A stretch of 64,000 nucleotides of DNA from Shewanella basaltis (GCF_023283885.1 NZ_JAKILA010000007.1:1-64000); one strand, 5' to 3'; positions 9,474 through 18,699 are shown, counted from the stretch's first letter. Notes: generated by a model from the letters alone, not told the origin. Made by a program: numbers and translations.

Positions 9474-9668
9474 ATGTTGAGAAAAATGAGACTGCTTTTA
9501 TTTATTTTGCTTGCTAGCCTATTTGTAACCGCATGTGGTCAAAAGGGGGCGTTGTACAAATCACCTGAGCCTGTGGCCAATCAAGTTGCCTCGAAAACAG
9601 TCAGTACTAATGGGCTTGATAAAACAGAAGCAGCAGAGTTACAACCCTCTATTTCACAACAAGAATAG
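9474..9668 (+). CDS. lptM: LptM (YifL)-like small outer-membrane lipoprotein
   Basis: The 64-residue precursor has a short hydrophobic signal and a lipobox ending VTAC, directly followed by GQKGALY. This matches the CGxKGPLY hallmark of LptM/YifL. In E. coli, LptM helps LptD mature at the outer membrane. The start is either ATG 9474 or ATG 9486; neither has a strong ribosome site. Its position directly upstream of lysA is shared across gammaproteobacteria. Confidence 0.88.
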   Translation: MLRKMRLLLFILLASLFVTACGQKGALYKSPEPVANQVASKTVSTNGLDKTEAAELQPSISQQE

Positions 9669-9687
9669 CATTTATAAGGACCTTATT

Positions 9688-10932
9688 TTGGATTACTTTT
9701 CTTATCAAGACGATGCATTGTTTGCAGAAGAATGTGACGTGGCGCAGTTGGCAAAAGCACACGGCACGCCATTGTATATTTACTCAAGAGCAACGCTAGA
9801 GCGTCATTGGCATGCATTCAATAATGCGGTTGCTGATCACCCACACCTTATTTGTTACGCAGTAAAGGCGAACTCAAATTTAGCGGTATTAAACGTGCTT
9901 GCTCGTTTAGGCAGTGGTTTTGATATTGTGTCTGGCGGTGAACTGTCGCGAGTGTTACAGGCAGGTGGCGATCCTAAAAAAGTGGTGTTTTCTGGTGTGG
10001 GTAAAACGGTTGCAGAAATGGAGCAAGCACTGCAACTAGGCATTTATTGTTTTAATGTTGAGTCGAGTGCCGAACTTGAACAGCTTAACGACGTTGCAGG
10101 GCGTTTAAACAAAGTCGCGCCAGTGTCATTGCGCATAAACCCAGACGTTGATGCCGGTACACATCCTTATATTTCAACAGGCCTTAAAGAAAACAAATTT
10201 GGCATTGCAATGGAAGAAGCGGAACGCGTCTTTGCCCGTGCGGCCTCTCTACCTCACTTAAAGGTTAAAGGCGTTGACTGTCATATTGGTTCTCAGCTTA
10301 CTGAAATTAAACCTTTTTTAGACGCAATGGATCGTATGTTAGCGTTAATCGATAGGTTAGCTAGCCAAGGTATTGTAATTGAACACTTTGACGTTGGCGG
10401 CGGTTTAGGGGTGACTTATAACGGCGAAACGCCACCACACCCAAATGCTTATGCTGCGGCTTTACTTGAGCGGTTAAATGGGCGCCCATTAAAGTTAATT
10501 TTTGAACCTGGACGCGCTATTGCGGCTAATGCAGGTATTTTTGTTACCCAAGTGTTGTATTTAAAAGAAAACAGTGACAAACGTTTTGCTATTGTCGATG
10601 GTGCGATGAACGATCTTATTCGACCATCACTGTACAGTGCCTGGCAAAATATTATTCCGGTGAAACAAACGGATGCAGACAAGTTTGCTTATGATATTGT
10701 AGGTCCAGTATGCGAAACGGGTGACTTTTTAGGGAAAGATAGACAGTTAGCCGTTAAAGCTGGTGATTTATTAGCCGTTCGTTCAAGCGGTGCTTATGGC
10801 TTTGCCATGTCATCTAATTATAATTCACGTCCTCGGGTGGCTGAAATTATGGTTGATGGGGCTAAAGATGTGGTGGTACGTCAGCGTGAAACACTAGAAC
10901 AACTTTGGCAAGGTGAGCACCTGCTACCGTAA
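9688..10932 (+). CDS. lysA: Diaminopimelate decarboxylase
   Basis: The 414-residue PLP enzyme performs the last step of lysine synthesis, meso-diaminopimelate to L-lysine. The PLP lysine is K60 in CYAVKANSN. HIGSQLTE, FDVGGGLGVTY, EPGRAI and the CETGDFLGKDR active-site segment are present. I place the start at TTG 9688, with AAGGA at 9676-9680. A longer in-frame reading would run back through lptM in another frame and has no family support. lptM, lysA and dapF likely form one transcript. Confidence 0.95.
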   Translation: MDYFSYQDDALFAEECDVAQLAKAHGTPLYIYSRATLERHWHAFNNAVADHPHLICYAVKANSNLAVLNVLARLGSGFDIVSGGELSRVLQAGGDPKKVVFSGVGKTVAEMEQALQLGIYCFNVESSAELEQLNDVAGRLNKVAPVSLRINPDVDAGTHPYISTGLKENKFGIAMEEAERVFARAASLPHLKVKGVDCHIGSQLTEIKPFLDAMDRMLALIDRLASQGIVIEHFDVGGGLGVTYNGETPPHPNAYAAALLERLNGRPLKLIFEPGRAIAANAGIFVTQVLYLKENSDKRFAIVDGAMNDLIRPSLYSAWQNIIPVKQTDADKFAYDIVGPVCETGDFLGKDRQLAVKAGDLLAVRSSGAYGFAMSSNYNSRPRVAEIMVDGAKDVVVRQRETLEQLWQGEHLLP

Positions 10933-10973
10933 ATTAACTTGTTATTGGTATAACGTTTTAAAAGGAAACTTTC

Positions 10974-11801
10974 GTGATCCATTTTACCAAAATGCATGGG
11001 CTAGGTAATGACTTTATGGTCGTTGATGGCGTAACACAAAATGTGTTTTTTTCGCCTGAGCAAATTCGACGTCTTGCCGATCGAAATTTTGGGATTGGCT
11101 TTGATCAATTATTATTGGTCGAACCGCCTTATGATCCGGATCTCGATTTTCATTATCGTATTTTTAATGCAGATGGCAGTGAAGTCGAACAATGCGGTAA
11201 TGGTGCTCGCTGTTTTGCGCGATTTGTTAGAAATAAAGGCTTAACACAAAAAAACAAAATTCGCGTGAGCACCAGCTCGGGTAAAATTACTTTACGCATT
11301 GAACGGGATGGTCATATTACCGTTAACATGGGGGTGCCCGTTACCGAGCCGAGCCAAATACCGTTTAAAGCTAAAAAAAGCGAAAAAACCTATTTATTAC
11401 AAACACCAATGCAAACTTACTTATGCGGTGCTATCTCAATGGGTAACCCGCATTGTGTTATTGAAGTTGATGATGTTGAGGCCGTCAATGTTGACGAGAT
11501 AGGCAGTAGTTTGACGCGCCATGAACGTTTCCCTAAAGGGGTGAATGTCGGCTTTATGCAAATTATGAGCCCTAGCCACATTAAATTGCGTGTTTATGAG
11601 CGTGGTGCTGCCGAAACCTTAGCGTGTGGTACAGGTGCTTGTGCTGCCGCGGCTGTTGGTCAATTACAAGACAAACTCGATAAGCAAGTAAGGGTCGATT
11701 TACCCGGTGGCAGCTTAGTGATTAATTGGGACGGAGAAGGTAAACCCTTGTGGATGACGGGGCCTGCCGAACACGTATACGATGGACATATCCAACTATG
11801 A
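10974..11801 (+). CDS. dapF: Diaminopimelate epimerase
   Basis: The 275-residue cofactor-independent racemase converts LL- to meso-diaminopimelate, the substrate of LysA and a peptidoglycan precursor. The two catalytic cysteines are C74 (EQCGNGARC) and C218 (LACGTGAC). It starts at GTG 10974 behind AAAGGA. Its last bases overlap the ATG of the next gene (ATGA), so lysine synthesis is coupled to the DUF484-xerC genes. Confidence 0.98.
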   Translation: MIHFTKMHGLGNDFMVVDGVTQNVFFSPEQIRRLADRNFGIGFDQLLLVEPPYDPDLDFHYRIFNADGSEVEQCGNGARCFARFVRNKGLTQKNKIRVSTSSGKITLRIERDGHITVNMGVPVTEPSQIPFKAKKSEKTYLLQTPMQTYLCGAISMGNPHCVIEVDDVEAVNVDEIGSSLTRHERFPKGVNVGFMQIMSPSHIKLRVYERGAAETLACGTGACAAAAVGQLQDKLDKQVRVDLPGGSLVINWDGEGKPLWMTGPAEHVYDGHIQL

Positions 11802-12544
11802 GCGACATGACCACAGACGTATCAACCACTAAAAACGACCATAATGCGCTGGAAACAGTGAGTAGTACAAAGGCGAAAGACATCAATACTATAGGGCATG
11901 ATTTAGGCTCAGAAATGCGCACAAATATACACCAACTTCCATTTGATGAAATGCTGATCAGAGAGTATTTATTAGATAATCCTGATTTCTTTAACCGCTA
12001 TCCTGAGCTATTGATTGCGATGCGTATTCCGCATGCTGAACGTGGCGCAGTCTCTTTGGTTGAGCGGCGTCAGGAGTTATTGCGACAGCGTGTGACTGAG
12101 CTAGAAGAAGAGATCACCTCTTTGATGAAAATCGCCACTTATAATGAAAGAATATTCAACTTTAATAATGAATTATCATTTAAATTGCTGGCATGTAAAG
12201 ACCTGGGGGAATTACGTCAAACATTGTCTGATGGTTTAAAAGGTGAGTTTGGTTTTAGCCATGTTAGGTTGATTACCGTTCACGAAATTGACAGCGAGTT
12301 ATCTAATATCTGGCGTCACCGTTTGCAAAGTGGTTACTATTTTGGCCGTTTAACTCACTCTGAATCGTCGCGTTTATTTGGCAGCGAAGTCGGCTCTGTG
12401 GCATTAACTAAGTTATCTGACAATAACGGCCAAGTGATTTTTGCCATTGCGAGTAAAGATCCTACTCACTTTAATCCAGATATGGACTCTTTATTATTTA
12501 GTCAGTTACGTCATTTATTAGACCATATATTACCGCAATTATAA
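11798..12544 (+). CDS. DUF484 family protein
   Basis: The 248-residue protein has a poorly conserved, Thr/Asn-rich N-terminus (1-40). The DUF484 core follows: [18 protein letters not shown], then the coiled coil [19 protein letters not shown], then a GAF-like C-terminal domain. Its biochemical role is not established. It starts at ATG 11798 inside the dapF stop; the in-frame sequence further upstream lies within dapF and is not used. DUF484 between dapF and xerC is a conserved gammaproteobacterial arrangement. Confidence 0.92.
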   Translation: MSDMTTDVSTTKNDHNALETVSSTKAKDINTIGHDLGSEMRTNIHQLPFDEMLIREYLLDNPDFFNRYPELLIAMRIPHAERGAVSLVERRQELLRQRVTELEEEITSLMKIATYNERIFNFNNELSFKLLACKDLGELRQTLSDGLKGEFGFSHVRLITVHEIDSELSNIWRHRLQSGYYFGRLTHSESSRLFGSEVGSVALTKLSDNNGQVIFAIASKDPTHFNPDMDSLLFSQLRHLLDHILPQL

Positions 12545-12559
12545 CCGAGGGACTGATCA

Positions 12560-13459
12560 ATGAAGCCAACAGACTGGCAAGAGGTATTTGGCCAATATCT
12601 GACTTCAGAGCGGCAATTATCGGCATACACTGTGCGTAATTATTTATTTGAATTGCGCCGTGTTGATGCCTTATTGGCAGACGACATTGATTTAGTCGCG
12701 GTCACCACAGAGCAATTGCAAGCAGTGATAGCGGGGCTACACCGTAAAGGGTTAAGCCCGCGCTCTTTGTCTTTGTGCTTATCTGCAATAAAACAATTTT
12801 TTGAGTTTTTACTGCAAGAAGGTGTGGTCAGCGTTAATCCCGCTCAAACTTTAAGTGCTCCTAAGCAAAACAAACCGTTACCTAAAAACATGGATGTCGA
12901 TGCTGTGAGTCATTTACTGGCGATTGAAGGAAATGACCCTTTGAGTTTACGAGACAAAGCGATCATGGAGTTATTTTATTCAAGCGGGCTTCGGTTAGCT
13001 GAGCTAGCCAGTTTAGATTGTGCTGATATTCGTTTTGAGCAAGCTGAAGTGAAAGTGTTAGGTAAAGGCAGTAAACAACGCATTGTACCAATAGGTAAAG
13101 TGGCATTAATGGCAATAAAAGACTGGCTAGACTGCCGTCAGCAACTGCCGTGTATAAATGCTGGTGATGCATTATTTGTGAGCCAACAGGGAAAGCGTTT
13201 GTCACATCGAAGCATCCAAACCCGCATGGCTAAATGGGGCCAAGATCAAGCGATGTCGGTAAAAGTTCATCCACATAAGTTGCGTCATTCATTTGCAACT
13301 CATTTGCTTGAATCAAGCCAAGATTTACGTGCGGTGCAAGAGTTACTGGGTCACGCTAATTTATCGACGACACAAATATACACCAGTTTAGACTTTCAAC
13401 ACCTTGCAAAAGTGTATGATGGAGCGCATCCAAGAGCGAAAAAAGATAGGGGAAAATAA
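12560..13459 (+). CDS. xerC: XerC site-specific tyrosine recombinase
   Basis: The 299-residue recombinase works with XerD at dif to resolve chromosome dimers. Residues 1-100 form the SAM-like DNA-binding domain. The catalytic set is complete: R145 (SSGLRLAEL), K169, H239 and R242 ([14 protein letters not shown]), H265 ([13 protein letters not shown]) and nucleophile Y274. The dapF-DUF484-xerC-HAD order supports XerC rather than a phage integrase. Its stop shares a base with the next start (TAATG). Confidence 0.97.
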   Translation: MKPTDWQEVFGQYLTSERQLSAYTVRNYLFELRRVDALLADDIDLVAVTTEQLQAVIAGLHRKGLSPRSLSLCLSAIKQFFEFLLQEGVVSVNPAQTLSAPKQNKPLPKNMDVDAVSHLLAIEGNDPLSLRDKAIMELFYSSGLRLAELASLDCADIRFEQAEVKVLGKGSKQRIVPIGKVALMAIKDWLDCRQQLPCINAGDALFVSQQGKRLSHRSIQTRMAKWGQDQAMSVKVHPHKLRHSFATHLLESSQDLRAVQELLGHANLSTTQIYTSLDFQHLAKVYDGAHPRAKKDRGK

Positions 13460-14196
13460 TGACATACCAACAATCAGCTTCTATTATCCAATATCAACGC
13501 CTACAACCCTTTAAAGCCATTAGTTTTGATTTAGATGACACGCTTTATAATAATCGTCCTTACGTTACACATGCCACTGAGCAATTATTTGAATTAATTA
13601 ATCGTCTTTATCCTGCGACAACAGCTTGGCGTAGTGAGCAATGGCAACAGCTTAAACATCACCTTTTTACCTTGAGACCCGAACTGGCTCACGACACCAG
13701 TGCGGCGCGTTATGCAATGTTGCATCAGGGATTACTGCACTTTGGTTATTCCGAAACACAAGCAAGCCAAGGCGCACAATTAGGAATGGACTGTTTTCAT
13801 CATCATCGCAGTGACTTTACTGTGGCGTCTGACGTATTAGCTGTGTTGCAGCAATTGGGGCAGCAGTTTCCTTTAATAGGCATAACCAATGGTAATGTTG
13901 ACTCGAGGCGTATTGGTTTAAGTGAGGTGATGCAGTTTGTGTTGCACCCCGGGCATGGCGTTAAAATGAAACCTCACAGTGATATGTTTACACTTGCTTG
14001 CAAACAGCTTGTGATTGAGCCTTCACAGTTGTTGCATATTGGCGACCATCCATTGTCAGATATTGCTGGCGCGAAAATGGCAGGGTGCCAAAGTATTTGG
14101 TTAAACCCTTGCATGCAACAAAAACACAAAACCGCCCAAACGGTATTACCCCATGTTGAAGTTAACCAGTTAACCCTGTTGCTTAGATTGCTTTAA
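13459..14196 (+). CDS. yigB: HAD-family hydrolase, YigB-like
   Basis: The 245-residue protein has the HAD nucleophile motif SFDLDDTLYNN, the ITNGN motif II, a conserved lysine near KMKPH and the GDHPLSDIAGAKMAG motif IV. In E. coli, YigB dephosphorylates FMN and other phosphates and likewise follows xerC. Exact substrate here is unknown. It overlaps xerC by one base and its 3' end overlaps the convergent next gene by 27 bp. Confidence 0.9.
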   Translation: MTYQQSASIIQYQRLQPFKAISFDLDDTLYNNRPYVTHATEQLFELINRLYPATTAWRSEQWQQLKHHLFTLRPELAHDTSAARYAMLHQGLLHFGYSETQASQGAQLGMDCFHHHRSDFTVASDVLAVLQQLGQQFPLIGITNGNVDSRRIGLSEVMQFVLHPGHGVKMKPHSDMFTLACKQLVIEPSQLLHIGDHPLSDIAGAKMAGCQSIWLNPCMQQKHKTAQTVLPHVEVNQLTLLLRLL

Positions 14197-14691
14197 TGTT
14201 AGGTCCACCCCAGCTTTTAAGCTCATTTGTTTAACTTGCTCTGGGCTAGCGTGCATATCGGCATCGCCTACACGAAAATAGGTTCCACTGAAGGGATCAG
14301 TACCGACATAAATGGGCCTGAGTTTAACGTCGACACTCGGGACGTGAATGCGGATAAGCTTTTTAGACATGATTTCGATAATTTGCACATCTGTTGGCGC
14401 TAAAATGTTATGGCTGATTTTTTTAGGATCATTAAGGATTGTCCAGATTTCGCTCAGCATAGGCATAGGATTGACTATCCCTTCGATAGTAAATTGCCCC
14501 TGTTGCTCTTTCACTCCTAAAATGATTTCGCCGCCCAAGGTATTAGCAAAAGCACTGTAACTTTCCCACATACCTTCAGGCAATTTGCCATTGCCGTCGC
14601 GCCCGCCAGCGAGTTTAAATTCTACTTGTGCTGACTCTTGTAAGTTGGCGATATCATCTAAAGCGAAGGTAGGATAATGGTGTGGCGACAT
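14170..14691 (-). CDS. AlbA_2 (AAA-4 / Schlafen-like) domain protein
   Basis: The 173-residue protein has the AlbA_2 nucleic-acid-binding core: LQESAQVEFKLAGG, then SYSAFANTLGGEIILGVKE, then a C-terminal GTYFRVGDADMHASPEQVKQM. Many family members continue for 200 or more residues, often with a helix-turn-helix domain; this one stops after the core. It may be a stand-alone domain or the remnant of a longer gene. Function is unknown. It stands alone and its end overlaps the convergent yigB-like gene. Confidence 0.75.
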   Translation of the reverse strand: MSPHHYPTFALDDIANLQESAQVEFKLAGGRDGNGKLPEGMWESYSAFANTLGGEIILGVKEQQGQFTIEGIVNPMPMLSEIWTILNDPKKISHNILAPTDVQIIEIMSKKLIRIHVPSVDVKLRPIYVGTDPFSGTYFRVGDADMHASPEQVKQMSLKAGVDLTLKQSKQQG

Positions 14692-15055
14692 ATTGAGCTC
14701 CTATAACGCAGCATCTAGATAATGTCACTGTAAGAAGTTTCACCATAAAAAGAAAGCAAATCTGCAAAGGGAGAGCACAGATTTGCTTTTGAAAATATAC
14801 CATTGTGTATTAATAAGTGACGACTCTTAATGTGTCCAAGCGCTTTGATTAAGGTGTCGCTGTACCGTCATTGTGCTGCCTTTCAAATCGCGAAAACGCA
14901 AAGCAAAAGCGGCAGGGGCGTTCTTTTGTGGCAAGCGTTAATAGGGCTTAAACATGCGTTGCATAGCTTTGAAAGAGTACCACTATTCATTCATCCGCCT
15001 CGTTCTACAGTAGACGTGTCTAACATACTCATTACAGAGTAACTCATGCGGTGAA
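14692..15055. other. Non-coding stretch between two minus-strand genes
   Basis: Apart from the stem-loop at 14753-14790, I see no gene or repeat in these 364 bp. A short plus-strand reading frame (14830-15042) has no recognisable protein features or ribosome site. Confidence 0.5.
14753..14790 (-). terminator. Likely terminator downstream of the hemerythrin-like gene
   Basis: AAAGCAAATCTG and CAGATTTGCTTT form a 12-bp perfect stem with a 13-nt loop, followed on the minus strand by a T-rich run. It lies about 265 bp past the hemerythrin-like gene and before the AlbA_2 gene on the same strand. Confidence 0.6.
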
Positions 15056-15571
15056 TCACTTAATTTCCAGCGCTTTTGGAAAAAGTAATGTATTTTCAAC
15101 CTTAATATGGTTTTGTAAATCGGCATCAAACTCTGCCAAAGTGCGATAACAGGTTTGCCACGTTTGACAGACACCAGCAGGTGGGGTGTAGTTATTGGTA
15201 AGGCTTCTTATGGTATGCAACATTTGGTCTGCATTTTCATGCTCATGCAACATCATGCTGATGGGGTTGCTGATATGGCCAAAGCATCCATTGGTTGGTT
15301 GACCCAGGCTTAGTGATTTGATGGCTGGAAATAAAATACGCTCTTCTTTCATCAAATGTGGCATCAGTTCGGCTATTAGCTCACTCACCGCATGGGCTAA
15401 TGGTTTTATTTCACTGTGCTGTTCACCATGTGCCTTGACCATTTTTTCAGTGTACTCGACTAATAACGGCGCCGTTTCACGAATATACTGATGATGGGTT
15501 GCTTCAATATGATCAATTAACGCGATTAAAGATAATTGCTGTAATACAGGTGTGGCGTGTTCGGTTAACAT
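15056..15571 (-). CDS. Hemerythrin-domain protein, YtfE/DnrN-like without the N-terminal domain
   Basis: The 171-residue all-helical protein has the hemerythrin iron ligands spread as in YtfE/ScdA: DHIEATHHQYIRE, PHLMKEERILFPA, MLHEHENADQML and LQNHIKVENTLLFPKA. YtfE-type proteins are di-iron proteins tied to nitric-oxide stress and Fe-S repair. YtfE normally has about 220 residues and starts with a ScdA_N domain; that domain is missing here. A 40-bp dyad lies just before its ribosome site. The repair role is inferred. Confidence 0.8.
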   Translation of the reverse strand: MLTEHATPVLQQLSLIALIDHIEATHHQYIRETAPLLVEYTEKMVKAHGEQHSEIKPLAHAVSELIAELMPHLMKEERILFPAIKSLSLGQPTNGCFGHISNPISMMLHEHENADQMLHTIRSLTNNYTPPAGVCQTWQTCYRTLAEFDADLQNHIKVENTLLFPKALEIK

Positions 15572-15580
15572 GGCAATCCC

Positions 15581-15620
15581 AAAGAGGCATACAAATTACA
15601 TGTACTTTATATGCCTCTTT
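15581..15620 (-). promoter_or_regulatory. 40-bp symmetric dyad upstream of the hemerythrin-like gene
   Basis: Arms AAAGAGGCATA (15581-15591) and TATGCCTCTTT (15610-15620) are perfect complements. They sit symmetrically around a second palindrome, TACATGTA (15597-15604), with 5-nt spacers on each side. The inner edge is about 10 bp from the start codon and touches the GGGA ribosome site. It could be an operator or an RNA hairpin controlling translation. Confidence 0.6.
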
Positions 15621-15683
15621 TGGTTTGCTCAAATAAAAACCATAAAGTTGTTAGCTAACTCACATATTGATTTGAACCATGGG

Positions 15684-16856
15684 TTAGATAGCGCATGTTT
15701 CACCGGGATTGAGTGCCGTGCTCAATACCAAATTACTCACCTGCTGCTCTGCCAGCATGCCACCAATGCGCAATAAATTATTTTGCCAACAAAGTAACCC
15801 TCGGTGATCCATACTCGGTTGCGATAAGGCTTGTGGCGTTAGCCACTGCTTACTCGCTAGATCAAAACGATACTGCTGGCCAGTTGGTTCACTTGGCTGC
15901 CCGTTATAGCCAATACCTGAATAATTGTACGGATTATCACTGCCACCTAAAAAGACGATTTGGCCACCTTTAGCTGTTATTACCCCTGTAGCCGCCATTC
16001 GGTAATGAGCGGTAGGTGAAGTTGATTGGTTTAAGGTTTGATTGCTAACAGAATAGTGCGGCAATAATTGCCAATCTATCCTTAAATGATTGTCAGGGTT
16101 TATCTGGCCAAATAAACATACTGGTGAGGCTTGATAGCTTCGGCGAGCATTAATACGTGGCTGCACTGTGACTCCATCACACAGCACTAGCTGGTTATCT
16201 ACCATGCCTACCGCTTGACCAAACACAGCAGGCGCGGGAATGGGGCTGGCCTGTGCCCATGTGTTGGTTTGGGTGTCATACACCTGGACTAAATTAACAT
16301 TGCCGTCGTTATGCCAGCCGCCAAACAAGTAAATGTAACGCTGCTGATAGGTCGCTGCGGTGGTGTCATCAACCGCGACAGGCATGTCAGCAATCCGCTG
16401 GTAGCTGTTGGTGCTAATTGCATATCGGTAATTGTCTATTGTGCTTATTTCATCATGATTTTTGGACACGGTATAACCACCAAACACATAGGCGTATTCG
16501 TTTAATCCCACGGCAATGGAGGCTAAGCGACCAGAGAGTGGCGCGACAAATGGCACAGCTTTAATCGATTGCCATTCATTATTTGGATGATTGAGCGCCA
16601 ATGCCCACGCTTGATTATGTACAGCTTGATAATCTTTGCCTTTACCTAACCCCATAAAGCTCAGTAAGTATGTTTGTTTATTGGCATGCACCATGGCGAC
16701 TGCGTTATTACTGACCGCTTGCGGCAACGGCGCCAGTTGAGCTGCTGTTGACGGTATCGCTATTGTCAGGGCAATCAATGCCATGATACTGGCTAAGCTT
16801 GGGTGCTGAGCAATAAATGGTAAGCGAGGAAAGTTAAGCTTGGTTAAGCAAAACAT
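15684..16856 (-). CDS. Exported Kelch-repeat (beta-propeller) protein
   Basis: The 390-residue protein has a signal-like N-terminus (hydrophobic about 24-36, likely cut after STAA). Kelch blades follow, with typical motifs such as YAYVFGGYTV, YIYLFGGWHNDG and VFLGGSDNPYNYSG, and each blade pairs with a W or Y strand. The closest general family is the N-acetylneuraminate-epimerase-like/Kelch group; I would not assign enzyme activity. It starts behind AAGGA. It lies 77 bp after the small lipoprotein gene in the sigma-factor operon and is probably its last member. Confidence 0.8.
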   Translation of the reverse strand: MFCLTKLNFPRLPFIAQHPSLASIMALIALTIAIPSTAAQLAPLPQAVSNNAVAMVHANKQTYLLSFMGLGKGKDYQAVHNQAWALALNHPNNEWQSIKAVPFVAPLSGRLASIAVGLNEYAYVFGGYTVSKNHDEISTIDNYRYAISTNSYQRIADMPVAVDDTTAATYQQRYIYLFGGWHNDGNVNLVQVYDTQTNTWAQASPIPAPAVFGQAVGMVDNQLVLCDGVTVQPRINARRSYQASPVCLFGQINPDNHLRIDWQLLPHYSVSNQTLNQSTSPTAHYRMAATGVITAKGGQIVFLGGSDNPYNYSGIGYNGQPSEPTGQQYRFDLASKQWLTPQALSQPSMDHRGLLCWQNNLLRIGGMLAEQQVSNLVLSTALNPGETCAI

Positions 16857-16933
16857 GGATTGAGTCCTTTAATTGATGGTTTTTACTGGCCGTGTTGTTT
16901 AATGCCAGTGACCGTAAGTACTGGATATTCGAT

Positions 16934-17269
16934 TTATGGTTTAACGCCTTTACCCATACGTATTTCGATACTGTATTTGTTGGGTGGTTGGTTGTCTGCA
17001 TTGTTGTGCTCGACAATAATAAACCAATCAAACCCCAGTTGTTCAGTTAACGTTGACGCCTGAGTGAGACTGTTAGTGTGTAGAGTGGCCTTATTTTTAC
17101 TGACAATCTCTAGCATGTAATAGTTATCGGTAATTTTTCGCTCAAGATACTGGTACCCATTTGCTTGTTTGTATCGTGGGGTTAGTGTGTGGTTAGCACA
17201 ACCACTGAGTGTGGCGATGGCGATAATGGCGATGACTAACCCAACAGTTATCTTGACCTTTTGATGCAT
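16934..17269 (-). CDS. Small lipoprotein of the sigma-factor operon
   Basis: The 111-residue precursor has a hydrophobic signal and a lipobox LSGC. The mature part contains GYQYLERKITDNYYMLEIV, and later LTEQLGFDWFIIVEH. This resembles the CC0125/CC1285-like lipoproteins, in which a 'GY..DYFVIV' block is conserved; that link is tentative. I prefer ATG 17269 because GAAGG lies 5 nt upstream. A GTG at 17281, which overlaps the anti-sigma stop, is the alternative. Function unknown. Confidence 0.72.
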   Translation of the reverse strand: MHQKVKITVGLVIAIIAIATLSGCANHTLTPRYKQANGYQYLERKITDNYYMLEIVSKNKATLHTNSLTQASTLTEQLGFDWFIIVEHNNADNQPPNKYSIEIRMGKGVKP

Positions 17270-17277
17270 GTTTACCT

Positions 17278-18075
17278 TCACTTTACCAATTGTTGTAATG
17301 CTTGTTGCTCTTGCGCCACAGTGAGTGGTGCGTCAGCCATAAGCTTATCGAGTTCTTCATCAAGTGGGGAGCCAGCACTTGCTGTTTGATATTGAGCTTG
17401 CTGCCCGCTTTGATTATTGGAATGGGTGTTATATTCTAAGCTGGCAACCTGCTGCCATTGCCCCTGTTGTGCACACGCAATGGTGTGACTTTTTTGAGTG
17501 GTATTTTGCACAGCATACTGGCGGCATAATTGCCCTTGCTGATTGTAAAAACTGAGCTCAACAGTCATTACGCTGTCGTTATCTAACATAGTGTCAACAC
17601 CGCTGGGTAGTTGCGTGAGCTGTTCGTTAATTTCTTGTTGCAGCCACAAATCATTTTGCGCGGCAATACTGGTTTGACTTTGGGTTGGCGACTCTATTTG
17701 ATAAACGCCATAGCCAGCAATGAGGGCAATAACGGCAATGGCCGCAGCATATTGTTGAACCTGTTGCTGCGCTTTGCGCCACCAAGGAAACTCGACAACA
17801 TTGTTTTTCACTGGATTGTCTGTGACTGAATTATCTATCACAGGATTGGTTGCAACAGGCTCAGCATCGGCCAATAATGCTTGAGTCGCTGCGGGTATAG
17901 GTTGCTGAACAATTGCTTGATAATGGTCTTTTACCATCGCATCGACCATGGCTAACTCTGCTAATCGCTCAGCAATGGCTTCATCTTCTATTAATGCCAT
18001 TCTGACCTTTTCCATGTCATGCTCTGGCAGCTCGGCATCTAAAAAGGCTGATAAGGTTTCATCGCTTAAGTTCAT
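17278..18075 (-). CDS. Membrane-spanning anti-sigma factor
   Basis: The 265-residue protein starts MNLSDETLSAFLDAELPEHD, the usual start of an anti-sigma domain. It has one membrane helix at about 109-126 and a Gln-rich periplasmic part. No zinc HxxxCxxC motif is seen, so it is not a ZAS-type factor. It overlaps the ECF sigma gene by 4 bp (ATGA) and is therefore its likely partner. It probably holds the sigma factor at the membrane until an envelope signal arrives. Confidence 0.85.
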   Translation of the reverse strand: MNLSDETLSAFLDAELPEHDMEKVRMALIEDEAIAERLAELAMVDAMVKDHYQAIVQQPIPAATQALLADAEPVATNPVIDNSVTDNPVKNNVVEFPWWRKAQQQVQQYAAAIAVIALIAGYGVYQIESPTQSQTSIAAQNDLWLQQEINEQLTQLPSGVDTMLDNDSVMTVELSFYNQQGQLCRQYAVQNTTQKSHTIACAQQGQWQQVASLEYNTHSNNQSGQQAQYQTASAGSPLDEELDKLMADAPLTVAQEQQALQQLVK

Positions 18076-18560
18076 GCCATGCTCCCATTAGGTTGTTTAA
18101 AAAAGCTCACCATATTGGCCCTTGCTCTTGCTAGGCGGCTCATAATGGTGCCGGTTGGAATGGCTAAAATATCTGCCGCTTCAGTATAACTCATGCCTTG
18201 TACAGCAATTAATGACAATACTTCTCGTTGCTCGTTAGATAAGCTATTCATTGCTTGGTTTACTTCACCGAGTGTTATGTCGTTAATGATATCGGCCTCA
18301 CCATCGCTGTAGTTTTCTGATTGTAGTTCTGGTTTTGCGGTTGCGAGAGTGCGCACTTTTTGTGCTCGATAGTCATCAATCCATTGATTGCGACATATTT
18401 TAAATGCCCACTTTGCTATAGGGACATCTTCTGGTGGCGGTGAATTTAACACCCGCAGCAGTGTATTTTGCACTAAGTCGTCGGCATCGGGCATTGAGCC
18501 TGTTAATGAATATGCAAAGCGTCTTAATGCGGGCAGTAATGTGGTTAATTCTGTCTTCAT
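18072..18560 (-). CDS. ECF-family RNA polymerase sigma factor
   Basis: The 162-residue protein has sigma region 2 (LRRFAYSLTGSMPDADDLVQNTLLRVL and WAFKICRNQWIDDYR) and region 4 (LSNEQREVLSLIAVQGMSYTEAADIL, then IPTGTIMSRLARAR). Region 3 is absent, as expected for an ECF factor. It heads the operon sigma/anti-sigma/lipoprotein/Kelch and diverges from the S8 protease gene. Targets are unknown; the neighbouring exported proteins are the natural candidates. Confidence 0.93.
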   Translation of the reverse strand: MKTELTTLLPALRRFAYSLTGSMPDADDLVQNTLLRVLNSPPPEDVPIAKWAFKICRNQWIDDYRAQKVRTLATAKPELQSENYSDGEADIINDITLGEVNQAMNSLSNEQREVLSLIAVQGMSYTEAADILAIPTGTIMSRLARARANMVSFFKQPNGSMA

Positions 18561-18699
18561 ATTTTAAGTTATACTCTTTTTGCCTTAAAGTCGGCCTTGT
18601 ATTGATAACGGGTCAACAGATTAATTTATTCCAAAGAGAGGGAATTTTTTATTGTTGTCAGACGTTTTAATGTTACACACTATACGCCAAGGTAGATCA

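Noticed and set aside
14830-15042. 70-codon plus-strand frame in the gap before the hemerythrin-like gene
   Set aside because: There is no ribosome site, no hydrophobic or domain pattern, and the sequence is Cys/Arg/His-rich as in random frames.
15581-15620. The dyad as a standard NsrR site
   Set aside because: The arms do not match the AAGATGCATTT half-site closely enough (GAGGCATA instead of GATGCATT) and spacing differs, so no regulator is named.
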